Assembly (NCBI GenBank): GCA_964235605.1 | Contig: CAXSCR010000094.1 | Coordinates: 1 to 9,873 of the forward strand | Origin: DATCRE01 sp964235605 | Lineage (GTDB): Bacteria > Bacteroidota > Bacteroidia > Cytophagales > Cyclobacteriaceae | DNA length: 9,873 bases | Direction: 5' to 3' | Part shown: piece by piece, positions 1 to 6,219 of the stretch | How positions within the stretch are numbered: the first letter of the stretch is position 1 | Layout of the letters: each line of letters opens with the position of its first letter | Translations under genes and position numbers: made by a program | The notes under the pieces: model-generated | The model's input: only the letters and a program-made list of their open reading frames with translations | What the model was told of the DNA's origin: nothing | Database searches by the model: none

Positions 1-167
1 TCGTAAGGAGATGCCCATAAAAAGTTGTTGGTAATATCGCTGCGGTTATCATTACGCACCACGTCTTTATCACCAAACTTGAATCCTTGAATTAGTTTGT
101 GCTTTGCTGCTATATCTGCCCAGTAAGCTTTATACGATGCAAGGTTTGTTAATTTAAGATTTGCCAT
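1..167 (-). CDS. Unknown phage protein, N-terminal 55 residues (runs off the left edge)
   Basis: The ATG at 167-165 opens a frame that stays open to the left edge of the window. It begins MANLKLTNLASYKAYW and continues with a polar stretch containing GFKFGDKDVVRNDNRSD and then FLWASPY. It starts inside the last codons of the preceding 261-residue gene (14-nt overlap in another frame), which is the tight coupling used throughout this operon and supports its being real. No signal peptide or membrane segment is visible in the part present. Position after two unknown genes and the lysis cassette suggests a tail or tail-completion gene, but that is inference from gene order only. I do not recognise the family with certainty. 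Confidence 0.75.
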   Translation of the reverse strand, partial: MANLKLTNLASYKAYWADIAAKHKLIQGFKFGDKDVVRNDNRSDITNNFLWASPY

Positions 168-939
168 TGCCGTTCTCTTTTTGCTGTGCTAAGTCTTCCA
201 AGTAATCCAGTGCGCTGTACATGTTCGCTCTGCCTGCATTATCATAACCCTGAAATGCTGGCGTTTCTGCAAGTCTATGTTTTAACTTCAGCCACATGCC
301 TCCAGTCGAAGTAGGCTGCATCAAATGATCATCATCAGTTTTATTCGGTGGTGTAGTAGGTAGCAATGTTTTACATCGCTTAGTTACGAACTCTCGAACT
401 TGTCCATAGGTGAAAAAGACTAACGTTAGCTGCCAGTCTTTAATCATAGCAGCTATAACGGCCTGTCTTTCAGTTACGCATTCTTTATCAAAATGAAGGT
501 CGCCTGGAAGTGTGTATATAGTTGCCATCAACCGATGCAGATATTTTACATCTTGTGTTGCTATATAAGTGGTGAACTCGTTGTCGGCATATATGAAATG
601 GTCGAAGGTATGTCGAGCCATGTAGTCTTCGGGTGCTTTAAATTTGTATAGCTTGTTCTTGCCTGGCAGGTAACTAATATGCGGGAAGTAATACCACGGC
701 AGCTTTAGGAATGTTAGGTCGTTGTATATATCAACAGCCTGTTCCACGTTAATTTTATTAACTAAGCTCCTAATCTTACGAAGGCTTTTTAGCACTTCAA
801 TTAATGCAAAGCCATACTCGGCAGTGTCGGGCTGCATCAAAGAGATCTTCTGCTGCTGGGCATACACGATAGAATGTAGCTTGCCCGTTAAAGCCTCCCA
901 ATTTGTAAAGAATAGATCCGATACGTGATAAGATTTCAC
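154..939 (-). CDS. Unknown phage protein, 261 residues, possible tail-assembly role
   Basis: The protein starts with GTG at 939, which overlaps the stop of the upstream gene (GTGA, 4 nt), so translation is probably coupled. It is soluble and largely helical-looking. The N-terminal third (about 40-75) is rich in Leu, Ile and Lys. A central aromatic region (80-120) contains PWYYFPHISYLPG. The C-terminal part (215-253) has the pattern WLKLKHRLAETPAFQGYDNA followed by an amphipathic helix ending YLEDLAQQ. No signal peptide, TM segment or catalytic motif stands out. A next in-frame Met exists at residue 35, but the coupled GTG keeps more of the coding frame. Lying between the head/lysis genes and what should be tail genes, it could be a tail-assembly chaperone analogue; this is inferred from position only. 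Confidence 0.8.
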   Translation of the reverse strand: MKSYHVSDLFFTNWEALTGKLHSIVYAQQQKISLMQPDTAEYGFALIEVLKSLRKIRSLVNKINVEQAVDIYNDLTFLKLPWYYFPHISYLPGKNKLYKFKAPEDYMARHTFDHFIYADNEFTTYIATQDVKYLHRLMATIYTLPGDLHFDKECVTERQAVIAAMIKDWQLTLVFFTYGQVREFVTKRCKTLLPTTPPNKTDDDHLMQPTSTGGMWLKLKHRLAETPAFQGYDNAGRANMYSALDYLEDLAQQKENGNGKS

Positions 940-1424
940 TTTGCCTTAGTCTTTTTTTGTCTCTGCTGAATTTCAGCCAATGCATTTTTGAATTCTTCGC
1001 TTTCCTCTTTAAAAACCGATACTGTTAAAACACTAAGTATTCGTTCAAGTGACGAAGCTTTTACTTTTGATTTTGTGAAATCAATTAGACCCTGCTTGCC
1101 TTTCTTTTTATAATGCCTGTACATAGCTGCGCGATGATCGACTGCTTTCATGATAGGCATTGAAGTAGGATATAAATCTATGGCATTTATCTTCTCGCCA
1201 TCAAATTCCTTCATGCCACAGAGCTGCAATTCATATCCTGATATATATACAGACTCCTGACCTATTATTTCAAAGTCTCCAAGCTTCTTTGCGACAGCAT
1301 CAATGTATTGCTGAACTTCAATAGGACACTGATCCCTATCAACTTTTGGTATGCTGTTTTGGTATGCTTTCAAAACTTCCTGATCAACAACATCTTCAGG
1401 CATCCATTTTTTTACTTCTATCAT
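936..1424 (-). CDS. Unknown phage protein, 162 residues
   Basis: The frame starts at ATG 1424 inside the stop of the upstream holin gene (ATGA overlap) and ends at TGA 938-936, overlapped by the GTG of the next gene. The protein is soluble. It has an acidic N-terminal helix-like half, a middle stretch ending in YPTSMPIMKAVDHRAAMYRH, and a strongly charged Lys/Glu-rich C-terminus (residues about 105-162). No known domain motif is recognised. Together with the following 261-residue gene it occupies the place where small tail-assembly proteins often sit before the tape measure gene, but no sequence motif proves this. A run of seven A near its 3' end was tested as a frameshift site and does not give a fusion (see rejected items). 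Confidence 0.8.
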   Translation of the reverse strand: MIEVKKWMPEDVVDQEVLKAYQNSIPKVDRDQCPIEVQQYIDAVAKKLGDFEIIGQESVYISGYELQLCGMKEFDGEKINAIDLYPTSMPIMKAVDHRAAMYRHYKKKGKQGLIDFTKSKVKASSLERILSVLTVSVFKEESEEFKNALAEIQQRQKKTKAK

Positions 1425-1918
1425 GATGACAACATTTTAGTTTTATCCTGGCTTCCCTTTGAGCTACCAAAGAAGAATTGAAGCACAGTCACGGCTCCTG
1501 CAAACAGATAGATATCGCAGAACATTTCTATCATGCGTTTGTTACTTTCAGGAACATCAATGAAGAATAGTAGTATACCAAAAGTCGTGGCTGATATAAT
1601 CATGAACGAGCCTAGGAAATATATGTACCTCTTACTGAATTTATCTTCTTGCTTGAGTGCTTCGATTTGCATGTTGCGTGCGTCAGCTACATCTGCCAGA
1701 ACCATTCCGAAAATTTCCAATTCGTACTCTTTCGACAGCTTCTCAAATTCTGCTTTCTCTTCTTTTGTTAGATTGGGTATTTTATTAATCGCACGTTTTA
1801 CAATGCCAATCATACCTTGATCAGGCAGAAGATCGCCAACTCCAACAAGGACATCAGGTGCCTTTTCTGTAATCCACTTCCCAAGTTTAGTTTCTCTAAA
1901 GGGCTTCTTGTTTTCCAT
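1421..1918 (-). CDS. Holin-like membrane protein (GTA-type phage holin family)
   Basis: Predicted to form or trigger holes in the inner membrane at lysis. The chosen start is ATG 1918, one base after the endolysin stop, giving 165 residues (MENKKPFRETKLGKW...). An upstream extension to 2011 is open but would lie wholly inside the endolysin gene. The N-terminal 95 residues are soluble, with a Gly/Pro-rich LLPDQG near 30-35 and a charged helix at about 50-95. Two membrane segments follow, at about 99-120 and 130-150. The C-terminus has FFGSSKGSQDKT (149-160), a Gly/Ser signature after the last TM that I associate with the GTA_holin_3TM family (two or three TMs). Position directly after the M15 endolysin supports the call. 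What is seen: TM layout and motif. What is inferred: holin function. Confidence 0.75.
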   Translation of the reverse strand: MENKKPFRETKLGKWITEKAPDVLVGVGDLLPDQGMIGIVKRAINKIPNLTKEEKAEFEKLSKEYELEIFGMVLADVADARNMQIEALKQEDKFSKRYIYFLGSFMIISATTFGILLFFIDVPESNKRMIEMFCDIYLFAGAVTVLQFFFGSSKGSQDKTKMLSS

Positions 1919-1919
1919 A

Positions 1920-2468
1920 CTACCACGTGATTTGTTTAGTCCATACTTCAGGGTGAAATTGATTATTGAATGGTCTGCCAGATTTATAATACTCCGGACA
2001 AACATCAACATGGATGAAGGTTTGGCCTGCTGCTAAATATTGCTCAAAGCCTACTCGTATATCTATCTTCAAAATGTTTGCAACCTGCAATAAGATCTTG
2101 ACCCATTCTCTGGTTTGATCCGGTGTTTTTGTTTCTATGTCTGCGGCAAGTTTTACAACATGTGGAGAATGCGTTGCTGCTTTTAAGCCTAGTTTTTTAA
2201 GGCCTATCTGGTGCGCTTCTGTGCGATTAAAACTATTTAGTGTAATGGGTACGCCAACAGCATCACGGAATGAATCAAGCACTATCATCAGCAACTCGTT
2301 AACTACCAATACGCCGTACAGTTCTAAATCGTCCACAAACCGTTTTTCACACAGATGAAAGTGTCTACCTATTTGATCTGAGTCTATAGGTAGATCATAA
2401 ATTTTTTGCCATTGAGCAAGTGACACTTCTGTGCCATTTCTAAGTACAACTTTTACGTTCTTATTCAT
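1920..2468 (-). CDS. Phage endolysin-like peptidase, M15A (D-Ala-D-Ala carboxypeptidase-type) family
   Basis: Zinc peptidase expected to cut peptidoglycan cross-bridges for host lysis. Start chosen at ATG 2468, one base after the preceding stop (TGA-T-ATG), giving 182 residues. A TTG start at 2486 would add six residues and overlap the upstream gene by 17 nt, which is less likely. Numbering from the TTG frame: NSFNRTEAHQ (84-93) carries the conserved Arg region; SPHVVKLAAD (107-116) matches the M15A motif SxHxxGxAxD with zinc ligands His109 and Asp116; FIHVDV (158-162+) gives the third ligand His159 and the likely catalytic Asp161. The Gly of the motif is Lys112 here. There is no signal peptide, so export would need the neighbouring holin. 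The flanking holin and spanin-like genes fit a lysis cassette. Confidence 0.85.
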   Translation of the reverse strand: MNKNVKVVLRNGTEVSLAQWQKIYDLPIDSDQIGRHFHLCEKRFVDDLELYGVLVVNELLMIVLDSFRDAVGVPITLNSFNRTEAHQIGLKKLGLKAATHSPHVVKLAADIETKTPDQTREWVKILLQVANILKIDIRVGFEQYLAAGQTFIHVDVCPEYYKSGRPFNNQFHPEVWTKQITW

Positions 2469-2469
2469 A

Positions 2470-2703
2470 TCATCTTGGGGCTTCAAATCGTGGACTGTGT
2501 GTAACTCTTACACTATCCTTTTCTAATCGTTTTATATAATTATCGTATTCGCGCGGATAGTTTATTCGCCATCTCAAGCACTCTAAACATGTGGCATCTT
2601 TATAGCATGGATTACTCAGGTCATGCATAAGCCACACTGTACACGAAGCCATCAGCATAATCATTACTCCTAAGAATATCTTCGCTAACAGATCGCGTTT
2701 CAT
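2470..2703 (-). CDS. Small lipoprotein, candidate outer-membrane spanin (o-spanin-like)
   Basis: 77 residues, starting at ATG 2703 within the stop of the upstream gene (ATGA overlap). The N-terminus is a bacterial lipoprotein signal: MKRD, hydrophobic core 9-18, then the lipobox-like MASC with Cys21 as the lipidation site (Met at -3 is acceptable but not ideal). The mature part is about 57 residues and contains Cys33, Cys39 and Cys42 (the last two as CLEC), then a basic, polar tail. A small lipoprotein placed directly after a one-TM protein and before the endolysin is the layout of two-component spanins, which fuse inner and outer membranes at the end of lysis. The gene context and signal are seen; the spanin role is inferred. 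The hydrophobic segment could also be a plain membrane anchor. Confidence 0.7.
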   Translation of the reverse strand: MKRDLLAKIFLGVMIMLMASCTVWLMHDLSNPCYKDATCLECLRWRINYPREYDNYIKRLEKDSVRVTHSPRFEAPR

Positions 2704-2987
2704 TTTTGATAATCTTGGTATTTGTTAATCATTGCTAGTACCTTTTTTTTGTGTTCCTTAATTTCCTTCAATGCCATTCTCGCTAATTCGTTGTTGGTCT
2801 CCCGGATTGATAGATCCATTAAACCTTCTGCTCGACATATTTCCGGTAGAAGATGCTCGTGATACATTTCTGCAATTAATTTTCGTAGTGCTAGTTTTGT
2901 TTGCACATGTTGTTTTGCCTTCCACCTTATAACTACAAACCCTGTAGTCATGCCAACCATCCACGCTATTAAAATCGTCAACTTCAC
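2700..2987 (-). CDS. One-TM protein with charged helix, candidate inner-membrane spanin
   Basis: 95 residues, starting at GTG 2987, which shares one base with the stop of the upstream gene (TAGTG). A single N-terminal membrane segment (about 3-21, ILIAWMVGMTTGFVVI) is followed by a basic stop-transfer (RWKAKQ) and a long charged helical region to the C-terminus, ending with EIKEHKKKVLAMINKYQ. This is the topology of an inner-membrane spanin (Rz-like): an anchor plus a periplasmic coiled helix. The following gene is a small lipoprotein, the expected partner. Another frame starting at ATG 2994 (78 residues) overlaps it, but that product has no hydrophobic segment and unusual composition, so it is treated as a shadow. 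No homology-level evidence is available by eye. Confidence 0.7.
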   Translation of the reverse strand: MKLTILIAWMVGMTTGFVVIRWKAKQHVQTKLALRKLIAEMYHEHLLPEICRAEGLMDLSIRETNNELARMALKEIKEHKKKVLAMINKYQDYQK

Positions 2988-3373
2988 TATTCATTTAAAT
3001 CGGTTAATTTTTCTTTTTTTTCTTTGTCACCATTTGTTCCTTTAGTTTTTGACGCGCTATTGAAACTCATCATGTTCGATGCAATTCTAACCCCTAGTAA
3101 AGCCGTACCGTATGATAGAAATGCTACGACATATCCTAGATTATCTTGATGGTGTACAAGATCATAGAAAGTAATTAGGGCTGCGATACGTATACAAAGA
3201 GTACCACACCAAAGACATCCTAAAAAAAATCCATCCGTATGATGCGGATCACCGTCAGAATCCTCAATTAATTTTAATAGCCACTTTCTTGCTGGGGGGA
3301 TCGGTATACATATTACTGCCACGATCTCGGGTATCGCTAAAAAGATTTCCACCTCTGTAGTTGAGTCCATCAT
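2987..3373 (-). CDS. Three-TM membrane protein, holin candidate
   Basis: 128 residues, ATG 3373 overlapping the stop of the upstream connector gene (ATGA); a second in-frame ATG lies immediately after, and either may be used. Three hydrophobic segments are visible at about 9-27 (with PEIVAVICIPIPP), 48-72 (GFFLGCLWCGTLCIRIAALI) and 79-98. The last 25 residues are lysine-rich and hydrophilic (KTKGTNGDKEKKEKL), the usual cytoplasmic tail of class I holins. It heads a run of one-TM, lipoprotein, endolysin and holin genes. Since the 165-residue protein at 1421-1918 is also holin-like, one of the two may act as an antiholin or as an unrelated membrane protein. No family signature is recognised. 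Confidence 0.75.
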   Translation of the reverse strand: MMDSTTEVEIFLAIPEIVAVICIPIPPARKWLLKLIEDSDGDPHHTDGFFLGCLWCGTLCIRIAALITFYDLVHHQDNLGYVVAFLSYGTALLGVRIASNMMSFNSASKTKGTNGDKEKKEKLTDLNE

Positions 3374-4401
3374 ACACCAAAATGTTTATTGTTTGGATCG
3401 TTCTGTGATGTCCATGTTGGCCCTGGGTCTGGCTGTACTTTGTACACACCTATTGCTGCTATTAATGGGTAGGATGCGATGTTATCAAGAATGCACTGCC
3501 TTAGCGATTGTTCATCTGCTAAGTATCCCAGTTCTTTTTCATCCATTAATTGAGCCCTTAATATTTTTATATCATTATCAGATGCTAACTGACCAAGTTT
3601 ATAAATGTCATCTGTTCCCGAATAAATGAAGAGTCCGTTTTCATTTATCTGTACGCGCATAAAAGGCAATTGTATGTACAAAGCTCGCTTGCAAATGATG
3701 GGTTCAAGTTTTGCAATGAGTGCCATATTTGCCATGGTAGGTACAGCACCACCAGTTTTAAGCTGGACAACTAATTCATCATATTGATCCTGCCCGATTA
3801 GTTTGGGGATGATCTTCGTTTCTATTTCGCGGATCTTATTACGAAGCTTTAGGAACATTCTCCTGCTTCCGTTTATATCAATATAATTTGATGCTATGAA
3901 TGCACTGTAGACAATGCAGCCACTGTTCTTTGTATTGTACGGTGATGCAAACCATGTCGCGTACTTACTTACGCTTGCATTTAATTCGAGGAACTGAAGA
4001 AGTTTGTCTGCATGAATGTCGCCATTCTTTAAGGCTTGGAACATTAACTTGTCTTCCTTCCATCTGGGTGCTGCATCACTATCATCTGAACGTTGCTGAC
4101 GAATACCCATGTCGCCAAAACTTACGCTTAGGTGTGGTATTGCCTGAACCGTTGTGTAGTAGGATAGGCATCGTTGTATGTATGGCAAAAGTGCTTCATT
4201 ATCTGCCGATAATGGAGTAGGGGTTTCTGCTACAGATGCATTATATGCGGATGTGAACTCATCATAAAATTCCTTCCCGAGAAGGTCTACTATATATAAT
4301 TGTTCAGCTTCCTTGATGAATGGCAATAGAGTCACCATCCTTGTATTAACATCAATGGCATTGTACTGTTTAAATTCTGATATGGTATTGAATAGTGCCA
4401 T
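3370..4401 (-). CDS. DUF6712-like phage head-tail connector protein with internal duplication
   Basis: 343 residues, ATG 4401 sharing one base with the portal stop (TAATG). The sequence type resembles DUF6712, a family found in Bacteroidota prophages next to portal and capsid genes. The protein contains two similar halves: residues about 22-140 and 182-305. Each half has an acidic helix, a turn of the form LLGKEFYDEF (40-49) or LIGQDQYDEL (201-210), a second helix starting LLPYIQRC or LIAKLEPI, then a short beta-like piece and a charged helix. A helical protein directly after the portal fits a neck or adaptor protein that docks on the portal ring (gp6-like role), which is inferred from position. 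No membrane segments. I am fairly sure of the family resemblance, less so of the role. Confidence 0.8.
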   Translation of the reverse strand: MALFNTISEFKQYNAIDVNTRMVTLLPFIKEAEQLYIVDLLGKEFYDEFTSAYNASVAETPTPLSADNEALLPYIQRCLSYYTTVQAIPHLSVSFGDMGIRQQRSDDSDAAPRWKEDKLMFQALKNGDIHADKLLQFLELNASVSKYATWFASPYNTKNSGCIVYSAFIASNYIDINGSRRMFLKLRNKIREIETKIIPKLIGQDQYDELVVQLKTGGAVPTMANMALIAKLEPIICKRALYIQLPFMRVQINENGLFIYSGTDDIYKLGQLASDNDIKILRAQLMDEKELGYLADEQSLRQCILDNIASYPLIAAIGVYKVQPDPGPTWTSQNDPNNKHFGV

Positions 4402-5777
4402 TATACTTTAAGTGGGTCTGTTTTTTGTTCGGTCTGCTCTTTATCGCTTGTCGGGCTTTGCTCATTCTGTTTTGCAAACCCGCTCTTGTTCTGATCTGTA
4501 CTTTGTAGAATGACATCTTTAAATCCCATGTACAGATCCTCCGGCCATCCATTACGGTGCTTAATAAATTCGAATGGTTCAAGTGTTAACTCGCGTGGTA
4601 TTGCCGTCATCACCTGTATGTAGAAATTGAATTGTTCGCGGAGATCACTTCCACTGCCAGCACCTAATCCGTTTGGTAGAATAGATCCGGCGATTGAGGG
4701 ACTTAATCCTATACCGCTAATCATTGCCATGGCCGCAGTGCCATACGCACGAAGCCATGCTTCATCTTGTATTCTGTTCTCTATTGGTATTATTTCCCAG
4801 CCTGGCAGAGGTTTACCATTTTCGTCGGTTGCTACCTTGCTATAAAAAGCCTTGTGAACATTCTCTTCCCCTGACAGGAAGTTGTCCATGTCCGTATAGA
4901 TTTTAGATTCGTCATCTTGTATTGCCTTGTTCCTTTCTTCTGATGTTTTATATGCTTCTACAGGGTGACGTTTTAGAAAATACTCTAATGGTATTTTTAT
5001 ATGGTACTTGAAATTGATGCTGTTGTCTATGTTGGCGAGAATCCAACGAGGTATTTTGGAGGCTATGTGAAGCCAACGGGTAATTCCATGCCATGCGGGG
5101 TCTGGATTGTAATCCTTATCAATGCTTACAATGTCATGGCAGTATATACCGGAATTATTGCCTAATCTATTAAAGGCAGGAATTGTGGCTACCTGATCGT
5201 CGGTTGGAGCAGGCCACATTCCACTTAAGTAATAGTTTTTTATTTCACCAGTGATTTCATCCCTTAGCTCCGGACGGATGTTCTTGCGTCGTTGCCATTT
5301 GATCTGGAGCACTTTCCCGTTTGAATCCGTTACATATTGAACGCAGTATGAATGCCACCATTCGCAATCGGATATGATACCCATCATGAACTTACGCCAG
5401 TCATTGATGCGCATAAATTCTTTTATCTCGGCAGGCACATCCTTATCAGCAACGACGATTATTTTTTCGTTGCCCTTCTCATCAACTTCTTTTTTATAGA
5501 ACATGAGGCCACGGCCCCAATGAAATGATATCTTCTTCTCTAGCAATGAAGCAATAGGGTCAGCTTTTACAGCATCAATCAAGCGTTGTGGATAGTTGTT
5601 ATCAGTGCCCCAACGAGCATATTTCTTGTTGCTTTTAACGGTTGACCCACTATCCGGCTCAACTTCTCTTCGTGTTGTTTCATAAACGCCACCAGTAGAA
5701 GCTCCATAGTGAATGCCTTGCTGGATTCTTTCGAGCTTGTGTTTACTTGGTGCCGGTATGTTTATATCAGTTTGCAT
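4401..5777 (-). CDS. Phage portal protein
   Basis: 458 residues, the usual size for a portal. The ATG at 5777 shares one base with the stop of the upstream gene (TGATG). Seen features: WGTDNNYPQRLIDAV (56-70) followed by ASLLEKKISFHWGRGLMFY (76-94), a typical portal N-terminal clip/wing pattern; a Trp-rich centre (136-190); a helical stem region about 230-300; and YGTAAMAMISGIGLSPSIAG (345-364) with EQFNFYIQ following (381-388), a C-terminal pattern common to Bacteroidota portal-like proteins. The last 30 residues are polar and Gln/Lys-rich. It would form the dodecameric ring at the capsid vertex. The DUF6712-like connector follows directly. Unusually, it lies downstream of the capsid gene and in a different transcription unit. 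Confidence 0.85.
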   Translation of the reverse strand: MQTDINIPAPSKHKLERIQQGIHYGASTGGVYETTRREVEPDSGSTVKSNKKYARWGTDNNYPQRLIDAVKADPIASLLEKKISFHWGRGLMFYKKEVDEKGNEKIIVVADKDVPAEIKEFMRINDWRKFMMGIISDCEWWHSYCVQYVTDSNGKVLQIKWQRRKNIRPELRDEITGEIKNYYLSGMWPAPTDDQVATIPAFNRLGNNSGIYCHDIVSIDKDYNPDPAWHGITRWLHIASKIPRWILANIDNSINFKYHIKIPLEYFLKRHPVEAYKTSEERNKAIQDDESKIYTDMDNFLSGEENVHKAFYSKVATDENGKPLPGWEIIPIENRIQDEAWLRAYGTAAMAMISGIGLSPSIAGSILPNGLGAGSGSDLREQFNFYIQVMTAIPRELTLEPFEFIKHRNGWPEDLYMGFKDVILQSTDQNKSGFAKQNEQSPTSDKEQTEQKTDPLKV

Positions 5778-6097
5778 CAGTGCCTTACATTATGCCATGT
5801 GTTAGAATTGGAATCTTTGAATGCACATATTGTGGCGACCTTTACAGTGCGTGGCTCGTCCTTTTTAAGATCATGCACCAGCATGGTTCCGTTGCGTTGA
5901 AGGTTGAATAAACCCTTGCCTCGTTTTTGTAATGGGCCGCGAAGTTGTTGTTGTGGAGACTTTACATTTTTACGTGCCTCCATGGTACGGATGCGGCCAT
6001 CTGATGTAAGGAACCTGATTCCGTATTGTTTCACTTGGAAGTCCTGCTCATCATAGGTATCATCAAACTTTTTAAGCACGCTGCCGATGTCTATCAT
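5777..6097 (-). CDS. Conserved-looking unknown protein at the head of the portal operon
   Basis: 106 residues, starting at ATG 6097 (MIDIGSVLKKFDDTYDEQ). The ATG lies 4 nt after a perfect TAnnTTTG box, so the message may begin at or near it; a GTG at residue 7 is an alternative start. The protein is small and basic, with a beta-rich pattern: QVKQYGIRFLTSDGRIRTME (21-40), then QQQLRGPLQKRGKGLFNLQR (49-68), then NGTMLVHDL and a C-terminal TVKVATICAFKDSNSNTWHN. No TM or signal peptide. It is the first gene of the unit that encodes the portal, connector and lysis proteins. I do not know the function; a small head or packaging protein is possible from position. Confidence 0.8.
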   Translation of the reverse strand: MIDIGSVLKKFDDTYDEQDFQVKQYGIRFLTSDGRIRTMEARKNVKSPQQQLRGPLQKRGKGLFNLQRNGTMLVHDLKKDEPRTVKVATICAFKDSNSNTWHNVRH

Positions 6098-6101
6098 GGT
6101 T

Positions 6102-6139
6102 CAAAAATACCCCATGATATAGGCTTCTTTTAGGACGGG
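6102..6139 (-). promoter_or_regulatory. Candidate phage late promoter P2 (portal unit)
   Basis: On the minus strand the element CCCGTCCTAAA (6139-6129) is followed by a 19-nt spacer and then TATTTTTG (6109-6102), a full match to the Bacteroidota -7 box TAnnTTTG. No TTG -33 box is present at the expected distance; the 11-mer takes its place. The identical 11-mer with the identical 19-nt spacer occurs before the capsid unit. The promoter lies between the terminator of unit 1 and the first gene of unit 2, exactly where one is needed. The -7 box ends 4 nt before the ATG at 6097. Promoter activity is inferred. Confidence 0.6.
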
Positions 6140-6148
6140 AAGTTTCAC

Positions 6149-6180
6149 AAAAAAACCCTGCAGTTAAGGCAGGGCTTTTC
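6149..6180 (-). terminator. Rho-independent terminator, bidirectional
   Basis: Perfect 6-bp G/C stem CCCTGC / GCAGGG (6156-6161 and 6169-6174) around a 7-nt loop, extended by flanking A and T runs. On the minus strand it is followed by seven T (6155-6149), so it should end the capsid-unit transcript that finishes at 6220. On the plus strand it is followed by CTTTTC, so it could also stop transcription from the other side. It separates units 1 and 2. Confidence 0.75.
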
Positions 6181-6191
6181 AACTAAAACAA

Positions 6192-6211
6192 AATAAACCA
6201 CCACGTTTATT
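6192..6211 (-). terminator. AT-rich hairpin preceding the main terminator
   Basis: A 7-bp inverted repeat, AATAAAC / GTTTATT (6192-6198 and 6205-6211), with a 6-nt loop. On the minus strand it is followed by TTGTTTT. It lies 9 nt after the stop of the 185-residue gene and before the stronger hairpin at 6149-6180. It may be a weak first terminator or a 3'-end protecting hairpin; the stem is A/T-rich, so I am not sure it acts alone. Confidence 0.35.
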
Positions 6212-6219
6212 AGCCTATT

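Noticed and set aside
936..965. A AAA AAG slippery heptamer near the end of the 162-residue gene, as in tail-chaperone -1 frameshifts
   Set aside because: The heptamer is in the right frame, but after a -1 slip the reading is GAC then TAA, so the product ends at once and does not fuse with the 261-residue frame. A programmed fusion is not supported.
1919..2011. Longer 196-residue version of the holin starting at 2011
   Set aside because: The extra 31 residues lie entirely inside the endolysin gene, and the ATG at 1918 sits one base after its stop, as at other junctions here.
2758..2994. 78-residue frame from ATG 2994 overlapping the one-TM protein
   Set aside because: It lacks hydrophobic or domain features and has an Asn/Ser-rich, random-looking composition; the overlapping frame has a clear TM segment and coupled start and stop.
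3900..4220. 106-residue plus-strand frame opposite the connector gene, rich in Cys and His
   Set aside because: Cys/His-rich composition arises from reading the antisense of an A/T-biased coding gene. No start context or neighbouring plus-strand genes support it.
6129..6139. The shared 11-mer as an attachment site or transposon end
   Set aside because: Both copies are in the same orientation, with fixed spacing to a -7 box and inside a continuous phage gene order; no integrase, transposase or target duplication is nearby. A promoter element explains it better.
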